64,000 bases of DNA. Origin: Notospermus geniculatus. Taxonomy: Eukaryota > Nemertea > Pilidiophora > Heteronemertea > Lineidae. The translations under genes and the position numbers were made by a program. Numbering within the stretch: the stretch's first letter is position 1; each line of letters opens with the position of its first letter. This document shows, in pieces, positions 20,606 to 31,386 of the stretch. The DNA is taken from positions 63,799-127,798 of the forward strand of contig NMRB01000543.1 in NCBI GenBank assembly GCA_002633025.1. The letters run 5' to 3'. The notes below the pieces were generated by a model that ran no database searches, had not been told where the DNA came from, and worked only from the letters and a program-made list of their open reading frames with translations.

Positions 20606-21324
20606 CTGAGACGATCATCAAAATAAGAAAACCTGTCTCTGTCTTACAGGAGACGAAATATCTTTTAAGGCGCCCTTCACGGAAATTATTTTTTACGTAT
20701 GCAAATTTATGTAATCCTTAAAAAGAAAAAAGGTGTTTTTTCCAAAGATTTACGAATCACCCTCAAAACATTTTGACGACTTGCTGTTGATGGGTTTGGC
20801 ACAGACTCCAAGGAGGTAGACGAATCGAATCCATGTTGTCTTAACTAGGGGTTGTGTTTATGCGGGTGATATCGATTCTGAGTTTATTTTTCCCTGGATG
20901 ACACTTTACGTATCATGTTTGCTTGGGGTTGGGCTAGGTAATGTGAACATGTTCTTCGAAATACCACCATAGTCATGTTCAGAGCAGGGCTGGGTGAAAT
21001 AACCATGTTCTCACTACTGGAAATAACCGACGGGTGCGACATAATTACGTTTCCATGACGACTGTTGCAGGATTATGAATGTTCATCGCCTCTACGTCAA
21101 CCGATTCTGGGCAAAAACCGTCAAAAAATGATCTGACTGGGTCGGGAAGAAACAGCTACCGGTACTTGGGATGTAAAGTGGTGTGTTGCTACCCTGGAGG
21201 ATGGGTATTATGAAATCTGCTTGTCGTACTTCTGTCAAAGAATAGATATTAGGCCTACCTTTTCTTATGTATCACGAAATAAAAATGTGTCAGTTCCAGA
21301 GAAACGATATTTTCTGTAGGGCCT
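20606..21324. other. No gene seen
   Basis: Apparently unique sequence with no ORF above 60 codons and no repeat matches. Confidence 0.45.
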
Positions 21325-22080
21325 ATTCAACTTCAGGGACAGATTTTCAGTAGGGCTGACTCAACTTTTGAGATAGATACCTATTCAACTTCAGGGAAAA
21401 ATTTTCAGTTGGGCTGACTCCGCTTCAGAACTCAGCAGGGCCGACTCCAGTTCAGGGAAATATTTTCAGTAGGGCTGACTCTACTTCAGGGAAATATTTT
21501 CAGTTGGGCTAACCCCACTTCAGGGAAATATTTTCAGTAGGGCTGACTCAACTCCAGGGAAATATTTTCAGTAGGGCTAACTCCACTTCAGGGAAATATT
21601 TTTAGTTGGGCTGACTCTACTTCAGAGAAAGATTTTCAGTTGGGCTGGCTCTACTTCAGGTGACGATTTTTAGTAGGTCTGACCCTACTAATATAAAATT
21701 AGGCTGACTCAACTTCAGGGGGAAATTTCCAGTAGTCTGACACTACTTCAAGGAAATATTTTCAGAAATTTTAACTCTAATTCAGAGACAGATTTTCAGC
21801 AGGGCTGACTCCACTTCAGGGAAATATTTTCAGAAGTTTTAACTCTACTTCAGCGAAATATTTTCACAGGGTTGACTCTACTTCAATCCTGATTTTCAGC
21901 AGGGCTGATTCCACTTGGAAATATTTTCAGACGTTTTGACTATTTCAGGGAGATATTTTCAGTAGGGCTGACTGAACTTCAGGGAAATATTTTTATTAGG
22001 GCTGACTCTACTTCAGACATTTTCAGGAGTGCTGACTCTTCTTCAGGGAAATATTTTCAGCAGGGCTGACTCTACTTATC
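21325..22080. repeat. ~33-bp minisatellite, about 22 units
   Basis: Variants of 'cttcagggaaatattttcag' followed by '(c/t)agggctgactctac' run for ~755 bp with point changes and partial units. The unit divergence implies an older array than the one at 9936. Confidence 0.95.
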
Positions 22081-23204
22081 AGGTTTTTCACATACAGACA
22101 CAAGTCAGTAACGTATCCTGGATTTTCAGGGGAAAGGCAAAATGTTGAAGTGTCAGTCATGGAAAGCAACCCAATCAAATTAACCCATCAGGCGACGTAC
22201 TTCATTAAATTAAGCCCCAGCAATCCATGGATGCATATTCCTCTTACACGCCAAAAGCGAAGCGTTGGTATTTTTCACAAGACATGAACGAACAGCTGAA
22301 ATATCGCCGGCCCTATAGCGGTATTTCTTCGTGACAGGGAATTTGCCGATCGTATTTTTACAGCCCTATTATCGAACAAACCCCGTCATGTTCAGCTGTG
22401 TCGTACATACATAGCTGTTGCCATGAGCACCGTCTTACCAATGGCTTCACCGAGCCCATATTTTGACAATATTGTCTCCAGAACACGCTGTAACGTCATT
22501 CCTTTTAAGTATTCATCCGACGTGTAGACATTTTTCGTTCTGTCGTTCCAGGTTGGTGTTGGTCTTGGCGCAGAGAAGTTCACTGATGTAAGTACATTTT
22601 AATTTTGTTTAAAATTTACCTCGATTTTATTTTTAGCCTTTCTGAGTGATTCATTCCAAATGTCTATACCAGTGCATCCTTGCACAGACATGAAAAAGCA
22701 GATGACAATATCACGTTTGGCCTCGGGATGATAAACTTCCGTTACAAATTATAAATTACAAATTACTTTCGTTTGCCAAGAGAATAAAGTTAGTGGCATT
22801 TAGAATGTGGATGGAAAAACAGTCTGCCGAGTTGTTTAGCAGAAACGAGACAATAATTTCTGAGGTGTACCTGTAGGCCTAGTTGATTTCAAAAGCTTTT
22901 GTCAGTTTGTTTCGCATTCGTCATTTAGCATCAAGAAACTAGCAACCATTTTGCACCACTGATCGAGAGCTATTTCTGCAGAAAATGCACACGTCGTCGG
23001 TATGTGTTACATGTATTTCAAGAACATCCAAAAAATTACTCATGTTTCTATATACTTCTATTTTAATTCTGAATGGGAACATACAGGGTGAAGCCCACAT
23101 CAAAAATAAATAAGAGATATTTTTGCCTACAAACAATAGGTAAGCCCAATGTCACATATCAATCCTTCTAAAATGGGGTCAAAATCTGGAATAAATTTAG
23201 AAAA
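22081..23204. other. Mostly unassigned; possible splice-flanked microexon
   Basis: On the plus strand, 22552-22587 is preceded by 'ttctgtcgttccag' and followed by 'gtaagtacat', good acceptor and donor words, and 36 bp reads VGVGLGAEKFTD. On the minus strand, an ORF (22392-22583, ...NVYTSDEYLKGMTLQRVLE...) covers the same bases. Neither is recognised. Confidence 0.25.
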
Positions 23205-23523
23205 TGTATCCCCAATGGACTTGTTACCAAAATCAGAAGGCCTCAGTTACGCTTCAATACTGCGTAAACTCTACTGTATAGAAGTGTATTAATATGAGAA
23301 AAAAAATTAAACAGACACAACGTTTTTATTTACTCTGTCATGAGTTGAAGGAAATAAAAGATTTTTACTAACATCCCTGAACAGAAAATGTGGCATGTCC
23401 TAAACGGTCATGAATTAAATGGGGATTTCGTGACAGTCACTGTCCTGTCTACATACATGTAGTAATGTAATATACAGAATAAAAGTGTTGCACTATCTTT
23501 ATAAACGGTCGTGATGCTACATT

Positions 23524-23770
23524 AGGGCCGTATGCTTGGGTCGGACTTCAGCCATACTTTCTTTAAAGTCTGACTTTTCTCAATGTTTCAAGCAAAAATA
23601 GTAAACATAAAGTCGTCTCCGAATGTCGCAAATTTTCGACCCCAACCGGGGTCTTCCTCAGGCACTTTCTAGTTGAGATCCCAGAAGTGAATAAAAGCAA
23701 AGATAAAGTCTAACTTCAGCTGTACTTTAGGCTACACTTCAGGCTGAAGTCCGACCCAAGCATACGGCCT
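23524..23770. mobile_element. Palindromic MITE, family M10
   Basis: Left arm AGGGCCGTATGCTTGGGTCG, right arm the inverse 'cgacccaagcatacggcc'. The interior carries the hairpin element R2 (23598-23690), absent from the M10 copy at 48854. There is no coding capacity. Confidence 0.9.
23598..23690 (-). ncRNA. R2 hairpin element, hammerhead-like core
   Basis: On the minus strand: CTGAGGA, one A, stem 'gaccccggttggggtc', then GAAA. This agrees with the hammerhead ribozyme core CUGANGA-stem II-GAAA. Helix III ('atttgcgacat') has one mismatch here. Helix I is not convincing. It could be a ribozyme relic of a Penelope-type retroelement, or only a conserved hairpin. Confidence 0.35.
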
Positions 23771-24013
23771 TAACACTGCCCTGTCTACATAGTAATGTAA
23801 TAATGTAATATACAGTATAAAAGTGTTGCACTATTCTAAACGGTCATGAAATTAAATCTACATTCCGTGACACTCAAAAAAAAAGTAATCTACAGTATAA
23901 TAAACCATGCACCTGTTACGCATTTGAACCCAATAACCATACAAATTATCGTCCTCATAATACGAGAAATGGTTGATGCACAATATATCAATAACAATGC
24001 AAGTGGACACAAT

Positions 24014-24014
24014 N
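24014..24014. other. Single N at the duplication junction
   Basis: The lone ambiguous base lies exactly between the two ~815 bp units, which suggests a joined or scaffolded boundary. Confidence 0.9.
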
Positions 24015-24331
24015 ATATGTATCCCAATGACCTTGTTACCTAAAGCCGAAGGCCTAGGTTACGGTTCAATACTGCATAAACTCTACTCTATGGAAGCATA
24101 ATATGAAGAAAAAAAATTAAACAAACACAAAGATTTTATTTACTTTGTCATGAGGTAAAGGAAATAAAAGATTTTATCAGACTACTAACATCCCTGAACA
24201 GAAAATGTTGCATGTTCTAAACGGTCATGAATTAAATGGGGACTTCCTGACAGTCACTGTCCTGTCCACACAGTGATGTAATATACAGTATAAAAGTGTT
24301 GCACTATCTTAAACGGTCGTGAAGCTACATT

Positions 24332-24579
24332 AGGGCCGTATGCTTGGGTCGGACTGCAGCCATACTTCCATTAAAGTCTGACTTTCCTCAATGTTTCAAG
24401 CAAAAATAGTAAACATAAAGTCGTTTCCGAATTTCGCAAATTTTCGACCCCAACCGGGGTCTTCCTCAGGCACTTTCTAGTTGAGATCCCAGAAGTGAAT
24501 AAAAGCAAAGATAAAGTCTAACTTCAGCTGTACTTTAGGCTACACTTCACGCTGAAGTTCGACCCAAGCATACGGCCCT
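24332..24579. mobile_element. Palindromic MITE, family M10
   Basis: Same arms as 23524-23770 ('gggccgtatgcttgggtcgg' and inverse). It was duplicated with the surrounding unit rather than inserted independently. Confidence 0.9.
24406..24500 (-). ncRNA. R2 hairpin element, hammerhead-like core
   Basis: Minus strand CTGAGGA-A-'gaccccggttggggtc'-GAAA, with a perfect 5-bp helix III ('aattt', loop 'gcg', 'aaatt') followed by C, which would be the NUH cleavage position in a hammerhead. It is the better-preserved member of the duplicated pair. Confidence 0.4.
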
Positions 24580-25007
24580 AAGTGGAGATTTCGTGACAGT
24601 CACTGCCCTGTCTACATAGTAATGTAATATACAGTATAAAAGTGTTGCACTATTCTAAACGGTCATGAAGTTAAATCTACATTCCGTGACACTCAAAAAA
24701 AAAGTAATCTACAGTATAATAAACCATGCACCTGTTACGCATTTGAACCCAATAACCATACAAATTATCGTCCTCATAATACGAGAAATGGTTGATGCAC
24801 AATATATCAATAACAATGCAAGTGGACACAATATTCCGTGCTGTTTGTTGAGTCATAGGTATTCAAGCACGTTTTGAAAGGAATCGTCTTCAAAGGCGAG
24901 TAATGTTGTATGGTCACTGATGCAGCCTACAATGTCCGTCAGCTGTGCAGTTGTGTAGTGTCTATTGCCTACATGAAAAATTGAGCAACACTGTTAGAAA
25001 TACAGGG

Positions 25008-25118
25008 CATGAAATAATAACAGGTTTCTAAGGTGAAAGACATAGCTTCCTACCAGACTCGAACCCACGGACCCTCGCATAAGGCATCAATCGCCAGCAC
25101 TCTGGGGCAGCACTGTTT
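25008..25118 (-). mobile_element. tRNA-derived SINE, family S2
   Basis: On the minus strand: 'gattgatgccttatgcgagg', 'gtccgtgggttcgagtc' (B box), then 'tttcaccttagaaacctgtt' and 'attatttcatgccctg'. The more complete copy is at 38280-38432. The A-box part is mostly lost here. Confidence 0.75.
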
Positions 25119-25129
25119 TTCTGTAGATA

Positions 25130-25372
25130 TACAGTAGATTTACAGAAAAGTGCCTGAAGCTGAGTTTCCAGAACTATTCTGTAGGTCCACAGGTGATATA
25201 AGTAGAGTTAATTTGGCAAATTTTCCTCCAACAGAGAGACTATGGATGCACAAGCATTGGCAACCACTCTTAAGTACCGTAAGGCTCCGCAGGTCAATGG
25301 CAATGTCTACAGACATAACAGAATACAGTTCTGGAATCCTAGTGAAGGCACCTTTCTGTAAATCTAATATTT
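25130..25372 (+). mobile_element. Palindromic element M12, intact copy
   Basis: 'gatttacagaaaagtgcctg' and 'tttccagaactattctgtag' on the left are matched by the inverse 'gaatacagttctggaatcc' and 'ggcacctttctgtaaatcta' on the right. It is the reference for the interrupted copy at 14498 and the inverted copy at 30059. Confidence 0.85.
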
Positions 25373-26211
25373 TTTTAACTGAAGGTTAAACAAGGGTCCT
25401 GATAAACATTGTCAATCTTCGTAGAGGGTCAGTTCCTGAGAGCATCCTTTTATTTTCGCCATGCTGATTTCGAATTTGGAAATTTTTGCATAGTTTTAGA
25501 CAGGCACGGCCAGCAAAAGACGAATTCTGCCAAAGCAGATTCAGCAGCGATTCTCCCATACGTTACACACATTCAAGTTAAAAACTAGATGATAAAAAAA
25601 GATGGTGTTACCCCCTCACTACATATTCAGGTTAACATATTCTAAGAAACTCAGGCCATGGTCCCTGTCACCCCTGAAAAAAGTGCGAGAGGTGCATAAG
25701 GGTGGTTCCGGCTGAGCAACAAGGATTTGCTGATGTTTGCGAACCTTTCGTCTCTTGGTGGGAGTTCCACGGCAGTAAATGTATCATTCAGCTTTTGCAG
25801 CACGATTAGGCCTCTGCAAGAGCTGATGATGTGCTGTATATTTCTGATACGTCTGGTCCCGAAAATGAAGAGATTCTAACTAAATTTCGGGAATACCGCC
25901 CTTTTCATGTTTTTTTTTGTCTAAGTATGTGTCTGATTCACTGTAGTAGGCCTACACTGGAGCTGATCTGAAATTAGGTCAGTTCACTTGCAGACATCAT
26001 TAACATTGCGGTTGGATCTAAAAAAATGTGGAAGATTTTGCGGCAAATAAGGGGCCCATTTGGTCATTTTTTTCCAATTTGCTACTACTCAGTCGTCGTA
26101 TGCCCCGTGTTTTATATGACTGAAAAAAAAAATAAAATGAGGTGTAAGGTAAAGTTGAAGACGACTGAGGTAAGTTGAAGATAAACGGGTTGAAAATCTC
26201 TGGCACAGTTA
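25373..26211. other. No gene seen
   Basis: Apparently unique sequence. No domain-bearing ORF; 'aaaaaaagatggtgttaccc' near 25595 recurs at 33656-33675, so a small repeat edge lies there. Confidence 0.4.
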
Positions 26212-26526
26212 CTACGACCAATGCAAAATTACACTTGGAATTGCTGCAACGGTTCGGCTATATTGGATTTTTGCACGTGTTTCCGTCTCGCAACAGTTGG
26301 GCATTTTATCGGTAACACCGAAAATGTTCGAGTCCCTCATTAAATATCCATGATTATTTCTGAGAGTATTCCTGTCCTCGACATTTGTGCAAAGTGTCCT
26401 GGATATCACACGAATTCCTTGGTTACTTGCGGATTCCTTCAGAGTGATAATCCACAGCAGCCAGTAGGCTGCACAGTTTGTAGAAAACTTCGTAGCAGCA
26501 AATCGTAGAATCGCCGTCTTGCTCAT
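26212..26526 (-). CDS. Unrecognised 104-residue ORF
   Basis: ATG-initiated, reads MSKTAILRFAATKF at the start, with basic and hydrophobic residues reminiscent of a mitochondrial presequence, and a hydrophobic stretch AAYWLLWIITL at about 19-29. It is in repeat-free sequence. No family is recognised, no splice sites are clear, and chance is a fair alternative. Confidence 0.2.
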   Translation of the reverse strand: MSKTAILRFAATKFSTNCAAYWLLWIITLKESASNQGIRVISRTLCTNVEDRNTLRNNHGYLMRDSNIFGVTDKMPNCCETETRAKIQYSRTVAAIPSVILHWS

Positions 26527-27074
26527 TATGATAATGAACCTAAGACGGATAAGACATTTGCATGCGATGGCAGAGCCATGATCAATGGTAAGGCATAAAA
26601 AGGTGATAAAGCGAGATTATACAGCAATGAAATGATGAATAGAAAAATAGATAATGGCCTTTCTTTGCTATGCCAGCGTCCGTATCGTGTCCTGCCATCC
26701 AATGGAACAGCGTCCTTCGATAAGTTTAAATATGCATATGTATGTTTGGCCGGGGTCGGCACCTTAGCCGCAAGGAAGCATACAGAGGGAAGCTTTCTTT
26801 ATGTCCTTGTGTAGCAGGTTCCGTATCTGTTAGCACCTTTTCCACCTCGATTTTCTCTCAAGTTTATACGTGCAACCAGCCAGGCCCATTATGCCTGGCT
26901 CATGCCGGTATGGAAAAACATCGCGGCGGGAAAATAGCCATATTTCCCGCGTTATTTTTACAACCGCAGGTAGGTCGGATCTTTTCGCAAGCCGAACAAA
27001 AATTTCGCCGGAGACACCGAAAAATCCGCCCCTAACAATAGCCATGTTTTTATCTTTTTCTCTTATTCTTGGTC
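26527..27074. other. Repeat-free stretch with short GC hairpins
   Basis: 'gccaggcccattatgcctggc' fragments (26880-26900) and 'gcgggaaaatagccatattt' with 'cccgcg' (26937-26962) are local inverted repeats. Several overlapping ORFs exist on both strands, none recognised. Confidence 0.35.
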
Positions 27075-27200
27075 TTAGATTCTTGCATGCTGTGAAGTCA
27101 CTCTGAAATGTCTGTCTGTTGTATAGATGAGGCTTAGGTCTTTAGCGAGATGCCGTCGAACCATCTTCCAGCGGCTGAAGCTGCTGATGCCGGCCGCCAT
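27075..27200 (-). CDS. Candidate first coding exon or YY1-like promoter site
   Basis: On the minus strand 'aaaaatggcggccggc' gives a reasonable start context and overlaps a YY1-like CAARATGGCGGC word, common at promoters. Translation: MAAGISSFSRWKMVRRHLAK and then 21 more residues to a stop. The reading frame extends upstream to 27305. No homology is recognised and no strong splice donor is seen. Confidence 0.2.
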   Translation of the reverse strand: MAAGISSFSRWKMVRRHLAKDLSLIYTTDRHFRVTSQHARI

Positions 27201-27494
27201 TTTTGAGAAGTTACATTGTATACAGCGTGACTCCACACCCATTCTGAGGAGTGAACACCGTGTATATCCACCTCTCGCATCGATCGTCATTCTTATCAAA
27301 AACATAACAGTCGTGTATTAAACTGGCGGTGATTTCAACACTTCTGCCTGATGGCCATTGACCTGTATTGGGGGATTCGACAAGTTCATTATTAAACCCT
27401 TCAGGACCTAACAAAAACATCAGATTTGGCCCTTCGATGTTTCCACGCATTGGTTGAGTTGGTCAACCTGTCCATCTGTCCTTCGCATCGCCGT
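27201..27494. other. No gene seen
   Basis: Upstream (minus-strand sense) of the ATGGCGGCC ORF, with no TATA word I would call. No repeat. Confidence 0.35.
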
Positions 27495-27653
27495 GGTGCC
27501 GTGAACCAGTGTACCTTTGTAGGGGCAAGTAAAAGACCCATCCAAGTGAGGATCATGAGCAGTGAGATGGCCTCCATCATGTCCAGTCCATACTCACCAG
27601 GTCCAGTGATGCTATGGCTTCGGTCCTGATGGAAAAATCTAACACAAAGACAA
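27495..27653 (+). mobile_element. S1 SINE tail, 5'-truncated
   Basis: 'gtacctttgtaggggcaagt', 'aaaagacccatccaagtgag' and 'cttcggtcctgatggaaaaa'. No tRNA-like head. It ends just before the M3 MITE at 27659. Confidence 0.85.
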
Positions 27654-27658
27654 CCTGG

Positions 27659-27773
27659 GCCCATATTCATAAAACCCTGCTAGCTTAGTTGGTTGCTAGT
27701 TGTGTGCATTGGCCTGTACAAACTAGGCACTTTAGCAGGCAACTAAGCCTAGCAAGCTTTTATGAATATGGGC
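27659..27773. mobile_element. Palindromic MITE, family M3, CCTGG flanks
   Basis: GCCCATATTCATAAAACCCT at the left and the inverse '...cttttatgaatatgggc' at the right; inner 'gctagcttagttggttgcta' pairs with 'aactaagcctagcaa'. Exact CCTGG direct repeats at 27654-27658 and 27774-27778. Confidence 0.92.
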
Positions 27774-27954
27774 CCTGGCTACCAGAAACACAAATGGCTT
27801 GCAAGGGCTTATGATATGATGCATAAATTTATTGCCTCAGCTCTGACAGGTCCACACTGCATCATGTAGGCTACTGGTGTTGATCTTGTTCCAATAAATC
27901 TTACATTTTATACTTAGAAACCATAGTGTCCTTGAGAATGATCACAGCAGAGTA

Positions 27955-28076
27955 GGGCCCGTTATTCATAAGACCTTGCCAGGCTTTGTTGCTTTCTAAA
28001 CTACCCAGTTTGTACAGGCCAATGTATACAACTAGCAATTAACTAAGCTATAGCAAGGTTTTATGAATATGGACCC
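27955..28076. mobile_element. M3 MITE, diverged copy
   Basis: 'gggcccgttattcataagac' and the inverse 'ggttttatgaatatggaccc'; interior 'acccagtttgtacaggccaa' as in 13089. The flanks do not give a clean 5-bp repeat. Confidence 0.85.
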
Positions 28077-28261
28077 AGATTTCTACTTGGACAGGGAATC
28101 CGCGCCAATACCGTCTCCATATGCAGGCTGTACAATCTAACCAGTCCAACACATTTCGCGGGCCTACAACAGCGGTTTCGGTAGAACTGGCTTGTTGGCA
28201 ATAACAATACATGTACCCAAATCCTACACGTAATACACGAGGGCCTCAAAAATATGGGCCA
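28077..28261. other. Spacer between two M3-type MITEs
   Basis: No repeat or gene. The 75-codon minus ORF here runs into MITE sequence at one edge. Confidence 0.4.
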
Positions 28262-28356
28262 GGGCCCATATTCATAAAAGTGTGACACTTATCCTTTGTT
28301 CAACACAAAAGATAAGTATCACAGTTTGACTTAAATATGTTTATGAATATGGACCC
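28262..28356. mobile_element. M3-type MITE, short variant
   Basis: 'gggcccatattcataaaagt' and the inverse 'atgtttatgaatatggaccc' with the 'gacacttatcctttgttcaa' interior of the 11414 copy. ~15 bp is missing from the left arm. The flanks CCAGG and CCTGA do not match exactly. Confidence 0.85.
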
Positions 28357-28565
28357 TGAAGATTCTGTAATTGTGAACAGTGTGACAAAGGGCTTTATTG
28401 ACCTTGACAGAAGACTGGTGTACATTACTGTAAGCATTGCGTGACCGGGTCTCCAGGCAGTAAGTAGGCCTGCATGTAGAAGTAGACGGAAGTCTAGCAG
28501 TGAGGCCCCTTCTTAAAGGCCTAAGATACACTATCCAATGGCTGATATCAAGGTCTATCTATTTT

Positions 28566-28679
28566 TGCTGATATTCATAAAAGCTAGCAAATGCTTTTAC
28601 TTCAAGTTTTGTAGTACATTAGTATTCGCTGTGCAAATCTTAAGTAAAAGCACTTTGTAACTTTTATGAATACCAGCCA
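28566..28679. mobile_element. Palindromic MITE, family M2
   Basis: 'gctgatattcataaaagcta' to the inverse 'aacttttatgaataccagcc', interior 'agtacattagtattcgctgt'. Confidence 0.88.
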
Positions 28680-29545
28680 TTATTATTGCACAATAGGCCT
28701 ATGGGGCCAAGTAGGGTCATGTGCTTCTGACATGATGGGGACAAGAAAGATTGGCAATGATATTGCCCATTTTGATCCTCATATTGTGCAATAATATTGC
28801 ACGTGTATGGGACGCTTTAGACGACAACAAGAGATATGTTCGGCAAGAACATCTTTAAAAAAGTTAAGGAAAAAAGACATGCATTAAATCCTGCAAATCG
28901 TCCATTAATTTATCTGGAGCTGAACACTAGGAAATACCCCTGGCACTATCGCCCACTCCAGCTTAGTATTAGTTCAGAACTGCAAAAGGTTTATAGAGAG
29001 ACAGTCAGTTCACGGAATGAATTACCGCTACTGTATAAAGATATAATACATGTGCATAGATAAATTTTTAAAAACGCTGTAAATCAATCGATAATGCCCT
29101 AAATATTTATGCCTAGATCCATTTACTAAATTTAGAACGTGAATGTCTGGGTAGCTCGAAAATGCGGAAATATTTTTTATTGTGACTCAATATATAGGTC
29201 ATGTCATTATACTTAAACATATGTCGCCTATATTTTTGAATGAGGTTAAGTCAACAGTCTGATGATATTGTTCATTGATGTCTGGTTAGATAACATTATA
29301 GGTCTATACAGAATGAGTACTGATTGAGTGCATGGAACCTTTGTGTAAAGCACGTCTGTGCATGTACATAGTACATACAGGTCAGGCAGGTGGCATTCAC
29401 ACCTTGTCGTCAATAGACTTCACAAGTTCATGCCTACACACAGAATTTATTTGTAACTTGTAAATGTGGTTAAAAAAACAAGTGATGTCATTCAGTTTCA
29501 CCCAATGACATTGTTTTAATTTTTTTTTACATGAATATAATTTAG
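28680..29545. other. No recognised gene; weak 75-codon ORF
   Basis: 28836-29063 plus starts MFGKNIFKKVKEKRHALNPA and has a basic N-terminus, but no known domain. 'gcacaata' and 'attgtgcaataatattgcac' near 28688 and 28785 form a loose inverted pair. Otherwise apparently unique. Confidence 0.3.
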
Positions 29546-29551
29546 TCCGGT

Positions 29552-29700
29552 TCACTCCTGGGATCTCTACCAGAAAGTGCCTGAGGAAGACCCCAGTTGG
29601 GGTCGAAAATTTGCGAAATTCGGAGACGACTTTACTTTTACCATCATGTTGTGTGTCTTTTTTGTGCTCTATGTTGGATGTATAATATATTTAGTCCCAG
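29552..29700 (+). ncRNA. R2 element, best hammerhead-like core
   Basis: CTGAGGA at 29581-29587, stem II 'gaccccagttggggtc' at 29589-29604, GAAA at 29605-29608, helix III of 5 bp with a GCG loop (29608-29620), then C at 29621 after UU, matching the NUH rule. An extra A before stem II and weak helix I pairing are departures. The downstream 'cttttaccatcatgttgtgt' is shared with copies at 36.1 and 43.7 kb. Confidence 0.45.
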
Positions 29701-29750
29701 ATAACATATAGAATGATTCTATGATATCTGGAGTAAATATATTTAGAAAG

Positions 29751-29882
29751 GTTGTTATAAAGTGCAGGTTTCAGGTTAGTGGTTAGTGGTTAGCGTCAGT
29801 GACAACGTCCAATGGTGAAATCAAATGTATTGCAAATACTATTACCTGACGTCAACCTGCAACCTGGATTGTATACCAACCG
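29751..29882 (-). mobile_element. MITE, family M15
   Basis: 'ttgttataaagtgcaggttt' at one end and 'aacctgcaacctggattgta(tacc)' at the other, interior 'aatgtattgcaaatactatt'. It matches the tandem pair at 57106-57352 in inverse orientation. Confidence 0.75.
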
Positions 29883-30058
29883 TTTATAGAAATGTGCATG
29901 GGACTTGGTAGTTTGATATCAAGCATCTGTAATGGTAGCAATATGGGCATGGTTCAAATTATGATCAGCGCATGATAAGGACTTCACACCTACACCATCT
30001 CATGGATAGTCGTGCAACATTCTTCAACATTGCAATGTTGACAAATATAGTAGATTTA

Positions 30059-30297
30059 CAGAAAGGTTCCTGCAGCTGGGTTTCCAGAACCTTATTCTGT
30101 AGATTCACAGTAACCTATAGATAACCATAGATTTGCGGAGCATTGCGACACTCTGAGTGGATACCAATGCTTGCGCACCCATTCTAGTCTCTCTGTTAGA
30201 GGAAAAATTGCCAACTTAAGTTTAGTAATATCACCTGTGAGTCTACAGATAGTTCAGGCGACTCTACTGCAAGCATTTTCTATAAAATCTACTGTAT
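30059..30297 (-). mobile_element. Palindromic element M12, inverted copy
   Basis: 'gtagatttacagaaaggttc', 'ccagaaccttattctgtaga' and, toward the right, 'ttgcgcacccattctagtct' and 'ttagaggaaaaattgcc', which are inverse to the 14498 and 25130 copies. Confidence 0.8.
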
Positions 30298-31121
30298 TTT
30301 TCAAAACTGTGGGTGCACACAGAATTCTATTTGTAACCTGTTCAGGTACACACACGTGTACTAGTAAAACATTATGTCATTTTGTATGATATTTGGGACT
30401 AAAGATATTTAGAAATATGAAGCAGGAGTTGGTAGTTTGAAAGCCAAACATCTATTTGTAACAAAATGTCCTGTTACGGGCATGATCCGAAATATAATTA
30501 GTGCATGCGAATCTCATGGAGAGTCGTTCAGATGGACGGACGAATCCTTCCCAATTTTATTCCATATATTGATGTTTGCAGAGTTCCTCAGCAGAAACTG
30601 TTTTATGGGCTGTGCTGGTCTTCAGCTTAGAAGAGTCCATACGAACAGTCCCTAGTTTTGCAGAAAGGCAAATTCCCTTCAGACGACCGCAGATAAACTG
30701 CGGAAATCCACGGAACGTCTTCAGTAGCCTACACTCATAAAATGCAAAACGACCAAGGAAGTATCCTCCTTGCATTTAATCCAGCGAGCCCGGGCCAGCG
30801 AGTCGTGCAACGAATTACGTAGAAGTAGGGGTATGATCCAAATGAAAACATGGACACCCGAGTTACCGTCGAATCCTCCAGGATGACACACACAGCCGAT
30901 CCAGGACCCTGGATGGTCGTCTCACGTCTTCCAATGACAAATTTCCCCAAACGTTTTGAATATTATTTTTTAACCAGTTGACACAATTTTCTGTCGCTAG
31001 AAGCACATTCCTGCCTCCGATTCCTTCACCTGATTGAGGTCTTCACGCCAGGACAATTCATTTTTGGGGCATTTTTGGCGAAGTGTTGGTGGGAAACTTT
31101 AGAATCCATCTTCTGGCACTC
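30298..31121. other. No gene seen
   Basis: Apparently unique sequence with several 70-codon ORFs on both strands, none with recognised domains. Confidence 0.35.
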
Positions 31122-31349
31122 ATGGTTTGTTTTTCTTGGGTCGTTTTGGGATACCAGGCCACGATGGACCGAATTGACAAAAATCTCCAGGGCTTTAATA
31201 AACCTGCAAGTGACGAAAATCCGCTCGTGGGATTTTTAAATGGCAGGAACAAAATTATAAACTCACTTCTAAATTTAATTATATCCGAAATTATTTTCTG
31301 GAGTCACAATAAAGCAGCCATATTTGATCTCGACGATGACGATTTTTGA
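31122..31349 (+). CDS. Unrecognised 75-residue ORF
   Basis: From the first ATG it reads MVCFSWVVLGYQATMDRIDK, a short hydrophobic start, and ends with an acidic tail FDLDDDDF. The frame is open upstream to a GTG at 31083. It could be an exon or a small protein. No homologue is recognised and chance is possible. Confidence 0.2.
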   Translation: MVCFSWVVLGYQATMDRIDKNLQGFNKPASDENPLVGFLNGRNKIINSLLNLIISEIIFWSHNKAAIFDLDDDDF

Positions 31350-31386
31350 GAAAACAGTCTTATCGTTGTTGGCAAAAGTAACCAGG

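Larger units (their letters stand above)
23205..24013 (+). repeat. ~815-bp tandem duplication, unit 1
   Basis: This is colinear with 24015-24833. Shared landmarks: 'atgtatccc(c)aatg', 'actaacatccctgaacagaa', 'cctaaacggtcatgaattaa', an M10 MITE, and 'aatggttgatgcacaatata'. The last ~165 bp are nearly identical between units, while the first part is more diverged. Confidence 0.9.
24015..24833 (+). repeat. ~815-bp tandem duplication, unit 2
   Basis: Partner of 23205-24013, including M10 and R2. After 24833 the sequence continues into 'ccgtgctgtttgttgagtc', absent after unit 1. Confidence 0.9.
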
